From Photobacterium lutimaris (GTDB lineage: Bacteria; Pseudomonadota; Gammaproteobacteria; Enterobacterales; Vibrionaceae): a stretch of DNA of 64,000 nt. The translations under genes and the position numbers were made by a program. Location: positions 62,001-126,000 of the forward strand of contig NZ_PYMH01000010.1 in NCBI RefSeq assembly GCF_003025555.1, in the 5' to 3' direction. Below the pieces are notes generated by a model, which did not search any database, had not been told where the DNA came from, and saw only the letters and a program-made list of their open reading frames with translations. This document shows positions 52,051-60,492 of the stretch, piece by piece (position 1 is the stretch's first letter; each line of letters begins with the position of its first letter).

Positions 52051-52084
52051 ATAGTAGTTATCAATTGCAATTGATAACTACTAT
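52051..52084. promoter_or_regulatory. 34-bp perfect palindrome ahead of chaN
   Basis: ATAGTAGTTATCAATTG joined directly to its exact complement, with no central spacer. The centre TTATCAATTGCAATTGATAA resembles gammaproteobacterial Fur sites, and its place 90 to 120 bases before chaN suits iron control. It has no T-run, so it is not an ordinary terminator. Confidence 0.6.
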
Positions 52085-52121
52085 TATTTGGTTGTGGTGA
52101 TTTAATGGATACTACTGGCCG

Positions 52122-52940
52122 TTACCCCTGTCGTTGATAAACCCTAATCGCGAAATCGGCTTCGCAACGGAACTGCTCGCTTGCTGCCAGTTGCAGCCAG
52201 ACTGTGTCACTGGTTTTCCACGCAAATGGCGTCATCTGCATCAGCGCTGTAGCTTCTTCGCTGCTGAGTGTCATGTCGTAGTGGAGTTGGGTTTGATCGA
52301 TAAGTTCAAAGCCATCGATATTTTCGGCTGCCATATCATGCAACCGCACACCGTCATAAATCAGCTCTTTTAATTGGTACAGGTGACGGGCTGCCGGCGT
52401 AACGGTCACAATAATGCCGCCAGTTTTAATCGTACGCTTTAGCTCTTCGTCTTTGCATGGCGCATAAATGCGTACCATGCCATCGAGAGAGTGGTCGGAG
52501 AAAGGCAGACGGTGGCTGGAAGCGACACAGAAATGACAGGTCGGGTAGCGTTTGGCCGCGTAACGAACTGCCACTTTTGAAATGTCCAAGCCATGTACTT
52601 CTAATGCCGGGTGAGCCGCCAGTGCGGTGGCAAAACCGGAGGTGTAATATCCCTCGCCGCAACCGATATCCAATAGCTGCTCGGCATCTTTTGCTAGGTG
52701 TTGTTCTAACTTGTCAATGACCAGCTGGCGCATTGGGTCATAGTGGCCGGCATCGAGGAACAGGCGTCTTGCCTGCATCATCTCTTTGTTATCACCCGGA
52801 TTTTTTGATCCCTTGTGATGTGCCGGCATCAAGTTTACATACCCTTCCTTGGCCTGATCAAACTGGTGGTTACTGGCGCACTTCCAGGTTTTATCCTGTT
52901 GGGAAAGCGGTTGGTGGCAAAGAGGGCATAGGTATGGCAT
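52122..52940 (-). CDS. rlmA: 23S rRNA (guanine-745) N1-methyltransferase RlmA
   Basis: 272 residues. N-terminal zinc ribbon with cysteines in YLCPLCHQPL and WKCASNHQFD, then the SAM-binding motif LLDIGCGEGYYTSGFA near residue 90 and a following LDISKVAVRYAAKRYP. This is RlmA(I), which methylates G745 in helix 35 of 23S rRNA. Length and zinc ribbon fit. Monocistronic. Confidence 0.93.
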   Translation of the reverse strand: MPYLCPLCHQPLSQQDKTWKCASNHQFDQAKEGYVNLMPAHHKGSKNPGDNKEMMQARRLFLDAGHYDPMRQLVIDKLEQHLAKDAEQLLDIGCGEGYYTSGFATALAAHPALEVHGLDISKVAVRYAAKRYPTCHFCVASSHRLPFSDHSLDGMVRIYAPCKDEELKRTIKTGGIIVTVTPAARHLYQLKELIYDGVRLHDMAAENIDGFELIDQTQLHYDMTLSSEEATALMQMTPFAWKTSDTVWLQLAASEQFRCEADFAIRVYQRQG

Positions 52941-53353
52941 AGGGGTTACCGAGCTGAAAGAGTAGGTGGAATATTGTAAACGCCGTCTATATACGCCTGC
53001 AAGTACTGGGAGGAAAGGATACCGATCACATATTTCGCGCTGAAAAAATATACCTAGATCACAGTTATATTTTAAATGTAATTCCGTGCTTCATGTTCAA
53101 CTTCCATTCAGCTACCTAAGATATTTTGCTTCTAAAAGGAAGTGGTTAAGTTTGTATTTTTCTTTATTATCACGTGGTTTTAGGTGTTTGATTGCGTACC
53201 CTATGGATGGGTTGGAATATTATTCTGCTGCAAGGCGATAAGTGGGTGGGCTTATGTTCATTATCGATTTTATCCATTTTGTGAATAATAATTTTTGCCG
53301 TAAAAAAACAAGATTGCACATATGCCGCGAGAATTTGTTTCTAGGAGTTCACA
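52941..53353. other. Upstream region of the KdgM-like porin gene
   Basis: 413 bases without a supported ORF. AACTGTGATCTAGG on the minus strand (53052-53065) matches one CRP half-site and core, with the other half degraded. An AGGAG box seven bases before the porin ATG lies at 53343. The remainder is AT-rich and shows nothing I can name. Confidence 0.45.
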
Positions 53354-54001
53354 ATGAAACGTTTTGCATTAGGCGCAGTAGCATTACTTATGGCTCAAGG
53401 CGCAATGGCGTCATCTTACGTAACCGGTAACATCCAGTTGCACGATGACAGGGCTTTCCATGGTTCAAGTGCGACCTCTACCCTTGAAGCTGGCCATACG
53501 TTCACTAACGCGATGGGAGGGTTTACTGTTTACACCGAGTTTGACGGTATTCAAATTGGTGCACTAGAAAATGAAGCGGATGCTGCCTATGTTACCGTCG
53601 GCGGTGAGCAAGCGTTCAACCTAACTGACAATCTATGGGTTGCGGCGGGTTACCAACATCTACTTCATGATGGAAAATCACTTCAATATCGTCCACTGAT
53701 CAAAATTGGCTACAACTTTGACAACGGTCTTGCGATCAGCAACCGTACCCGTGCTCATATTGATGCAACGGATGCTGATAACGACACAGACTACCGTATG
53801 GATAACCGTATCGCTTATAACCTCACAGATATGGAAGTCGGCCTGTCGTACAACAACGTGTACATGATTGATGCAGAAGTTATGGACCATGAGCTTCGTG
53901 CGACATGGGCTCGTCAAGGTGTGCAGCCTTACATCGAGTACCGTAACCAAGGTGACAATGACAACAATGCATTTGTGTTCGGTGCCTCTTACGGTTTCTA
54001 A
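53354..54001 (+). CDS. KdgM-like outer-membrane porin
   Basis: 215 residues with a signal peptide MKRFALGAVALLMAQGAMA. Mature part has alternating-hydrophobicity strands, aromatic girdles (WVAAGYQHL; YIEYRNQGDN) and ends in aromatic FVFGASYGF, typical of outer-membrane barrels. It resembles the KdgM/OmpG oligogalacturonate porin family, a monomeric 12-strand barrel, although the protein is a little short. Sugar-acid degradation genes are not next to it, so the substrate is open. AGGAG box at seven bases; terminator follows. Confidence 0.75.
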   Translation: MKRFALGAVALLMAQGAMASSYVTGNIQLHDDRAFHGSSATSTLEAGHTFTNAMGGFTVYTEFDGIQIGALENEADAAYVTVGGEQAFNLTDNLWVAAGYQHLLHDGKSLQYRPLIKIGYNFDNGLAISNRTRAHIDATDADNDTDYRMDNRIAYNLTDMEVGLSYNNVYMIDAEVMDHELRATWARQGVQPYIEYRNQGDNDNNAFVFGASYGF

Positions 54002-54021
54002 GCCAAGCTGAATACCTGAGG

Positions 54022-54050
54022 AGGGGAGCAATATTGCTTCCCTTTTTTTA
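54022..54050 (+). terminator. Terminator after the porin gene
   Basis: Stem GGGAGCAA/TTGCTTCCC with a two-base minimal loop and seven Ts. Confidence 0.85.
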
Positions 54051-54189
54051 TGCCAAGCCTTTGATGTTTTCTCCTCAATATGCAATAGGTGTTGAGCATG
54101 AAAAGAGAGGCGGTTCTGTGTTGCGAGTACTCGTCAAACAGCATTAAACCAGCGGATGCTGGCTTAATGCGAGGGTACGGAGAAAGGGG

Positions 54190-55461
54190 CTAGCTTCTGG
54201 CTTTATATTCGGCTTTATCCAGATTGTGCTTTTTCATCCTTAAATACAGCTTTTTGCGAGGGATTTGGAGATAGTTGGAGACATCATTGATCCGGCCAGC
54301 AAACAGATACAGCGCATCTTCGATGACCTGCTTTTCGTAACTGTCGACTAGATCATCAAGCGGGCTACTCATGTGCTCCAGCGGTTTAGTTCGGTCCTGC
54401 CCGGCCAGTTTAACGATACCAATCGCGTACAGTTCGGCCACATTTTTCAGCTCCAGGACATTCCCGCTCCACTCGTGTCGGTTGAGGGTGTTGATATAGG
54501 CTTTATCGATAGCCGGTACCGCTTTGTGAAGCTTCTGGCAGCTTTGCTTCAGGAAGTATTTGAACAGGGGAGCGATATCGCTGACACGCTGACGCAGAGG
54601 CGGCAGCCGGAAGCGTACCTGGCTTAGGAAGTAGAACAGTTCGGGCAGCAAGACTTCCTGTTCGACTAAAGCCTCAGGGTTGGCACCAGTAATCGCCAAT
54701 ACCCGGACTTCCTTCTTGTTTTGACGTTCTTGCTCGAGTAAGAAACGGCACAGCCATTGCTGGGTTTCCAACGGCATATTTTGCGGCTCGCTAAGGCTGA
54801 TACTGCCGCTCCGGGCAGAGATCATCGCTCGCTGTAGGTCGGCGGTGCAGGTGATGTTGTTGCCCAGGGCGGCAACAAACGGTCCTTTATGCATCTGGCT
54901 GTGCTGGTGCAGCAACTTAGCCACGGTATGGCGGCCAGTACCGCTTTCACCTTCAACGAGGACATCTTTCGAGGTGAGGGCTATCTGGATGACCTTTTCA
55001 CGGATCTTGACAACCAGCGGGCTATCTCCCAGCAGCACTTCGTTGGTGGATTGGCCGATGGCCTCGCGCTGTTCGATGACGGCCTTTCGGGTTGGAAGGT
55101 GCTTGCCGAGCAGATCCAATAACTCCGCAGGCTGCAGCGGTTTTTGCAGGAAGTCGAGTGCGCCCCGCTTGACGGCATCGACGGCCATCGGGATGTCGCC
55201 ATGTCCCGTGATCATGATGACCGGCAATTCGGGGTCGAGGTTTTTGATATATTCCAGCAGATCCATACCGCTAAGCCCCGGCATATACATGTCGGTTACC
55301 ACAACCCCAGGCCAGTTTTTGTGCAATAAAGTCGTAGCAAGTGTTGGGTCTGTAATAGCTTTGACCTTAAAGCCTGATATTTCAAGCAGTTGCTGGTACG
55401 AGTCCAACACGTCCTGGTCATCATCAATGATTAGTACTTCGATATCATTATTCATTATCAT
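54190..55461 (-). CDS. pgtA: PgtA-like response regulator with degenerate AAA+ domain
   Basis: 423 residues. Receiver domain intact: IDDDQDVLD, phospho-acceptor in VVVTDMYMPG, MITGHGD and LQKPL. The middle resembles an NtrC-type ATPase but lacks its working parts: Walker A reads GESGTGRH (Lys absent), Walker B reads GSISLSEP (Asp absent), and no GAFTGA loop exists between them. The C-terminal Fis-like HTH is well preserved (GRINDVSNYLQIPRKKLYLRM). This pattern matches Salmonella PgtA as I recall it. Start at the ATG 55461 with GGAG ten bases ahead overlaps pgtB. The gene it controls is not in the window. Confidence 0.85.
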   Translation of the reverse strand: MIMNNDIEVLIIDDDQDVLDSYQQLLEISGFKVKAITDPTLATTLLHKNWPGVVVTDMYMPGLSGMDLLEYIKNLDPELPVIMITGHGDIPMAVDAVKRGALDFLQKPLQPAELLDLLGKHLPTRKAVIEQREAIGQSTNEVLLGDSPLVVKIREKVIQIALTSKDVLVEGESGTGRHTVAKLLHQHSQMHKGPFVAALGNNITCTADLQRAMISARSGSISLSEPQNMPLETQQWLCRFLLEQERQNKKEVRVLAITGANPEALVEQEVLLPELFYFLSQVRFRLPPLRQRVSDIAPLFKYFLKQSCQKLHKAVPAIDKAYINTLNRHEWSGNVLELKNVAELYAIGIVKLAGQDRTKPLEHMSSPLDDLVDSYEKQVIEDALYLFAGRINDVSNYLQIPRKKLYLRMKKHNLDKAEYKARS

Positions 55462-57811
55462 AATTTTTAAGCTCCAACACGACCATGGCACCACCTTGCA
55501 GGTTCGAGGCTAAGAAGATATCACCATTAAGGCGGTTCATAATTGAACGGCAGATACTCAGGCCAAGGCCCAGTCCCACCTCTTTTGTCGTTGTAAATGG
55601 TACAAAGAGTTTTTCGATGATTTCGGCGGCAAAGCCATTGCCGCTATCGCTGACAGCCAGGCGGCATTGACCGGTCTGGCAATCAAAGGATTCAAGGGTA
55701 ATAATTCGTTGTTCGCAACCGGCCACGGCATCACAGCTATTAACCAGCAGGTTGACCAAAACTTGCTCGAACTGAACCTGATCGGCGTAGCAATAGCATG
55801 ACGCGGTAACCAGGTTGCGGATCTCTGTTTGCTGGACCTTGGCGCGGCTTTCGACAATCATCATCGCTTGCTTGAACGAGGCATTGATCTCTACCTGCTC
55901 CATTGGACTATTGGCTGACTGCTTCTTGGAGAAGCTCTTCAGGCTGGCAATAATCCTTCCCATCCGGGCGGCAAGGTTCTCCACTTTTGCCAGTGAAGCC
56001 GGCAGTTGATCCAGGCGTTGTTTATCCAATGCCAGCTTGGCTGTGAATATATGGGTTGAAATAGCAGAGAGCGGTTGGTTTAGCTCATGGGCCAGCGAGG
56101 TCATGGTTTGGCCGACCACCGCCATTTTCGCGGCTTGGATCAACTCGTCCTGGGTCGTGCGTAAGTCATCTTCCACCCGCTTGCGATCCTCGATTTCCAG
56201 CTTCAGCTGGCGGTTGCGGGTGGTGAGTGAGTGGGTTTTTTCCCTGACCATCTTTTCCAGCCAGCGGGCGGCTTTTTCCTGCTCGGTGATGTCAGTCATG
56301 GTGATGATCACCTTTTCTTTCTGGCCTTGTTGAAACAGACGGAAATCCAACCGTAGATAGAGATTTTCTTGGTCGAGTTTCTTCTGTTTTAGGGTCAGGT
56401 TACATCCCCCTAGGCTAAATAACGGACTGGTTTCGGTAAATAGCGACTGCAGCCGTGCCTGCATGCTCGGGCTGAAAAGCTCCCAGATCGAACGATTCCG
56501 TGGCAGCTCTATATTGTCGAACAGGCTCAGGGCGCTGGGGTTGACCGACTCGATGATGCCTTCAGGGCTACACGTGATGATACTGGCCTGGGTGTTGTTG
56601 ATCAGGTTCAGGGCGTTGCTCTGCTGCATTTCCTGCATTTGGCGGCAGAAGTGGCGCAGGTTATCGCCCAACCGGCCGATTTCGTCGTTGCCGGTAACTT
56701 GGATTGTCGCATCAAGCTGGTTGTTGGCAACAGCGATGAGATCTTGGGACAGCATGTTCAGGCGCTTGACGATCCCCTGGCCGACCAAGTAAATCGACAC
56801 CATTACCGACAGGAACAAGGTGATCGCCATAGTGCCGAATAAGATCAGGTTGCTGATGGAGATTGCTCGGCGGGTTTTTTCATTCAGTACATTAAGCGAG
56901 GCATCTTCCTGTTCCACCATTGTCAGGATGAGATCTTCCTGGTAGGCCAGCTGGGCCTGGATTTTGTCTTGGTACTCGGTGATCTGCTGGTAGAGCTTGT
57001 AGTCCAGCAGCAGTTGTTGTTCTAGGATCCCGCCGGGCTCGACCTGGGCGATCAGTTCGTCCAGCAGCTGACGGTAGGAGACCGTTGAGGAATAGTGGCT
57101 CAAACTTTGGCTCATCAGGCTAATTTCTTCGGTTTTGTAACCAATGAAGTAGAAGGCGTTACCAATATCCCTTTCCTGTCGCTGCAAAATGATTTCTTGA
57201 ACCAACTGGTGCAGCTCATTCTCCTTGACGGTGATGGCCTGTAGCAGAGAAAACTCGGTCATGACTTCATTGATGGTGCTCGATACCAAAGCATTGGGCA
57301 GCATCCTGGTCAGCTGCCACTCTACCTCCTGGCGAATGGGGGTGAGCTCATCAACCATATCCAGATGCAGCCACTTGATGTTGTTTTCGGTTTGCGCCAG
57401 CACATAAAGGAGGGTGTTGCGCTGGTAAAGCAGATCGGCATACGCCCTGATGTCATTGGAGAGGGCATCGTGTTCGCTCTTGATCGCTGAGTGGAATTTT
57501 AGGCTGGCGGTCTGCACGATAGCTTCGTTGATCTTGGTGAGCTTGTTATTGATGTTTTGCTTCAAATCCGCATGGAGAACCGGATCGGTATTGTTGCCTA
57601 GCAAGTTCAAAGCCGCTTGCAGGCCGGCTGTGTTGCGCTCCAGTTGGTAGCTGGCGCGCAGGGTCGGCATATTTTTATCAACCATGGTCTGGATTTGATC
57701 GTCCAGGCTTTCCCAGTTGACGATGGCGATCAGACTGACACTGATGGTGAGGAAAGCCATGAGGGTAATCGATCCAATGAGGCGGTTGCCGATGGTATTG
57801 CCGACCCTCAT
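55448..57811 (-). CDS. pgtB: PgtB-like sensor histidine kinase
   Basis: 787 residues. Signal-anchor TM at 13-32, a long periplasmic helical sensor domain of about 280 residues, TM2 at about 318-340, HAMP (LNMLSQDLIAVANNQLDATI), a PAS-like region (NTQASIITCSPEGIIESVNP), then HisKA with the phospho-histidine in AHELNQPLSAISTH and HATPase with N-box LVNSCDAV and G-boxes SDSGNGFA and GLGLGLSIC. It overlaps pgtC by four bases and pgtA by 14. It probably senses a solute via the PgtC protein. Confidence 0.88.
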   Translation of the reverse strand: MRVGNTIGNRLIGSITLMAFLTISVSLIAIVNWESLDDQIQTMVDKNMPTLRASYQLERNTAGLQAALNLLGNNTDPVLHADLKQNINNKLTKINEAIVQTASLKFHSAIKSEHDALSNDIRAYADLLYQRNTLLYVLAQTENNIKWLHLDMVDELTPIRQEVEWQLTRMLPNALVSSTINEVMTEFSLLQAITVKENELHQLVQEIILQRQERDIGNAFYFIGYKTEEISLMSQSLSHYSSTVSYRQLLDELIAQVEPGGILEQQLLLDYKLYQQITEYQDKIQAQLAYQEDLILTMVEQEDASLNVLNEKTRRAISISNLILFGTMAITLFLSVMVSIYLVGQGIVKRLNMLSQDLIAVANNQLDATIQVTGNDEIGRLGDNLRHFCRQMQEMQQSNALNLINNTQASIITCSPEGIIESVNPSALSLFDNIELPRNRSIWELFSPSMQARLQSLFTETSPLFSLGGCNLTLKQKKLDQENLYLRLDFRLFQQGQKEKVIITMTDITEQEKAARWLEKMVREKTHSLTTRNRQLKLEIEDRKRVEDDLRTTQDELIQAAKMAVVGQTMTSLAHELNQPLSAISTHIFTAKLALDKQRLDQLPASLAKVENLAARMGRIIASLKSFSKKQSANSPMEQVEINASFKQAMMIVESRAKVQQTEIRNLVTASCYCYADQVQFEQVLVNLLVNSCDAVAGCEQRIITLESFDCQTGQCRLAVSDSGNGFAAEIIEKLFVPFTTTKEVGLGLGLSICRSIMNRLNGDIFLASNLQGGAMVVLELKNYDNE

Positions 57812-59076
57812 TTGTTTGCTCCTCCCAGCTTACGGTTATCGAGCAACCGTTCGCAGATGCTGATGGCCTGATCGAGTTGCTCGGTCATCAAAGTACGCCA
57901 TTCGAGGATTATTTGCGCGGTGTGCATGTCTGTTCTCGACATGGTAATCGCTTTGCGTAACCGAGGATTACGTGACTGGGCCTCGGATATCGGTGGGGTT
58001 GAGGCCAGCTTGATCGCCAGGGTGTACTGGCGCTGCTCTTCCGGAGTCAGCGGGGAAAGTTGCTTGACCTTATGGATCAACTGCCATGCCTGGTTTAGGC
58101 GAATAAGCTGTCGATTGATGCTCTGCTCAAACAGTTGCTTGACCAAAATGGCGCGCTCTTCCATCAGGTGGTGGTCAATCGAGGAGACCTCGAATGGCTG
58201 GGCCATGGTCTGGTGCAAGGCATACTTGTTGAGTGAGCTGGTCGATAAGTTTTTCTGGAGTTCGTCTGAAAGCAAAAACTCAATAAATTCAATGCTTCGA
58301 TTGGCTTGTTGGATATTCTTTACTGCGGCCACGTAGCTTGGTAACAGCGGGCTTTTAGGCTGGTAGGCAAAATTGATAAAGGGAAACAGCTTTTGGCTTT
58401 CATGGGCATAGCTGTCAATGATGGGACCAATACCGGCCAATCCACGGGCAATGCTGTCTTTGACGCCATAACTGCGGGCCGAAATCGATGATAGGTTGCC
58501 ACCGATTTGCAGTAGCAACTGCCAACCGTTCTTCCAACCATAATGCTGGAGGATGTTCTCAACCATGATATGCGTTGTCCCTGAGCGGGCCGGACTGCTC
58601 ATAACCAGATGCCGAAAGTAGCGCGGATCAGCAAGGCTTTCCCACTTGTTCGGTACGGGCAGCTTATGTTTCTTTATGTATTCTTCGTTCCACATCAGTC
58701 CATAACCGGAGTAGCCGAAGATAGCGACATTGGCAATAGAGTCTTGCATAAAACGTTGTTGCTGAAAGGTCGAATCGAAATTTAAGGCATCGAGCGGTAA
58801 CAAGCGATTGTCGTCAACCAGCGGGGTAAATAAAGATCGAGTGGAGGAAATCACGATATCAATGTCATGATCTTCATGGCTGAGCAGGCGTAGGCCAGAA
58901 CTCTCCCTGCGATGGAGGATAGTGAAGTGGACTTCAGGGTATTGTTGCTGAAACTTTTTCAAAATCGGTTGCAGCGATTCAACCGTGAACGTGGTCAGGA
59001 TGATCAGCTGATCTGTTGGCTTGGCCCAACTAGAAAGCGAGAAAAGAAGTATGACGGCATAGAGAAATTTCATCAT
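57808..59076 (-). CDS. pgtC: PgtC-like periplasmic solute-sensing protein
   Basis: 422 residues with signal peptide (FLYAVILLFSLSSWA, cleaved before KPTDQ). The fold reads as a type 2 periplasmic binding protein: ILTTFTVESLQPILKKFQQ, the SSTRSLFTPL hinge, YGLMWNEEYIKKHKLPVP and PSYVAAVKNIQQANRSIEFIEFLLS. It matches the PgtC co-sensor used with PgtB. In Salmonella this trio induces phosphoglycerate uptake; there is no pgtP-like transporter here, so the inducer may differ. A C-terminal segment of about 90 residues goes beyond usual iron/solute binding proteins. First gene of pgtC-pgtB-pgtA, read on the minus strand. Confidence 0.85.
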   Translation of the reverse strand: MMKFLYAVILLFSLSSWAKPTDQLIILTTFTVESLQPILKKFQQQYPEVHFTILHRRESSGLRLLSHEDHDIDIVISSTRSLFTPLVDDNRLLPLDALNFDSTFQQQRFMQDSIANVAIFGYSGYGLMWNEEYIKKHKLPVPNKWESLADPRYFRHLVMSSPARSGTTHIMVENILQHYGWKNGWQLLLQIGGNLSSISARSYGVKDSIARGLAGIGPIIDSYAHESQKLFPFINFAYQPKSPLLPSYVAAVKNIQQANRSIEFIEFLLSDELQKNLSTSSLNKYALHQTMAQPFEVSSIDHHLMEERAILVKQLFEQSINRQLIRLNQAWQLIHKVKQLSPLTPEEQRQYTLAIKLASTPPISEAQSRNPRLRKAITMSRTDMHTAQIILEWRTLMTEQLDQAISICERLLDNRKLGGANK

Positions 59077-59285
59077 CGGAGATCAACTAACCAGAATGTT
59101 TCTTTGTATACAGGGAAAACGGCACTAAGAGTAGTGGAATAACACGCTAATAATTTGAATTATTAATGGTTTATCGCTTTTTCCATGTTCTGCGGTTGGT
59201 AAGGGTCAATATTGACGCAAGTTGTGGGTGTTTATTGGTCGAGCTCACATTTTTAATGTGGCGGGAGGGGATGTCAAGCGACAGA

Positions 59286-59308
59286 AACCGGAGCTATCGC
59301 TCCGGCTC
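59286..59308 (-). terminator. Hairpin after yfbU
   Basis: CCGGAGC/GCTCCGG with a four-base loop and a short TTTC tail in minus orientation. Confidence 0.6.
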
Positions 59309-59326
59309 GGGGATTGAAGCGCCAGG

Positions 59327-59827
59327 TTAGGCGTTCAGCACCTGCTGAATCTCAGAGACGGACAGGTGGTACTGACGCGGGCAGTTGCGCCATGTGCGAA
59401 GCATACGTTGGTATTTTTCCAGCATCGGTACCTGGCTGTTGAACATGTGCTCGGTTTTGTCGAATTGTGGGTACAGGCCTTCTTCCTCTGTCAGGAAACG
59501 CACATAGTGGACATGCTGTGCTTCAGAGGCGGCATCAAAGCCTAGGAATTGAAGACGACGCTGATCAACCTGGTTCTGGTTGTCCCCAGACAACATCTTG
59601 TAAGACTCTTGCATTGCGTGATGCATTTCCATGAAGTCGATGATTTCACGGCAGTTGTCTTCAGGCAGGTCACCAAACTCTTTGTCTAGTTCACGCATTT
59701 GCAAGCCATAGCCACGTTCTACGATAGTCTGCAGGCGGCGGTACTTGGTTTCATTCTCTGGCGTGAGCTTAGACATCAAGTAATACTGGTTAGATAGGAT
59801 CAGGCGTTGTGCGTTGGTCATTTCCAT
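59327..59827 (-). CDS. yfbU: YfbU family protein
   Basis: 166 residues, a conserved family of unknown function. Diagnostic: MEMTNAQRLILSNQYYLMSKL at the N-terminus and FLGFDAASEAQHVHYVRFL in the middle. Mainly helical, cytoplasmic. In E. coli yfbU is beside yfbV-ackA; here it lies about 18 kb away, so the block has been opened. Confidence 0.93.
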   Translation of the reverse strand: MEMTNAQRLILSNQYYLMSKLTPENETKYRRLQTIVERGYGLQMRELDKEFGDLPEDNCREIIDFMEMHHAMQESYKMLSGDNQNQVDQRRLQFLGFDAASEAQHVHYVRFLTEEEGLYPQFDKTEHMFNSQVPMLEKYQRMLRTWRNCPRQYHLSVSEIQQVLNA

Positions 59828-60492
59828 AATAATAGGCCTTAATTTTTTATTGAGCTGGCATTGAGGTTAACAGGATAAAACGAAAATAAATTGATCTAGT
59901 TACGTCTTGCTAACTTTTTTTTGTTAAAAATTACTAATTGCATAAAGTCTACCCAAAACCGCTATGATTAGGCGAAATAATTAAATTATTCCCTTAGTTA
60001 TCACAGGGTTTTAGGGCCCTATACGGTAGAGATAACTGTACTGAAGCACGTTGTTGGTGTAATGGGTGGGCCTTTCCATGATAATGATTACCTGCATTGA
60101 TAGGTTGGACGATTGCATTCCTGCGGCCTATGCGCTTTGGGTATCCTTCCCCCGTTTTGATGCTTTCTCTAGCGGTTGGTTCTGGGGAGCTTGAACTTGC
60201 CCACTAAACTGCTTACCCTGCGCCTGTTTTTCTGCACGGTTTATTCGTGCCCACTCGCATATTGCGCGAGAATCCCCGTTTTCTTCATTCATACGAACGA
60301 AATGCCGCCAGGAGGCAAGGATTCAAAGCAGAGGGAAATCGAGTGCATTTGGTGCCTGAGGTTTTTTCTTTGGGCAGAGGTGTACCTAGGTAGCGCCCCA
60401 AGCACTTTGGACCGGGTTGCTTTGAGCAACAACTGACTCTGGACAGCAAGGTTCAGGGTGCGGCACTGCCTGATTGTTTCTATGAGTTTTTT
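59828..60492 (+). other. Long leader region ahead of nupC
   Basis: 665 bases between divergent yfbU and nupC. An 86-codon plus-strand ORF (60176-60436) has no ribosome site and no family likeness, so I do not call it. Small hairpins are visible (GTTGCT/AGCAAC at 60417-60431). The GC-rich part from about 60300 to 60470 looks more structured than a plain promoter. I cannot match it to a known riboswitch. Confidence 0.4.

Noticed and set aside
60176..60436. 86-codon plus-strand ORF upstream of nupC
   Set aside because: No Shine-Dalgarno, cysteine-rich unusual composition, no family likeness.
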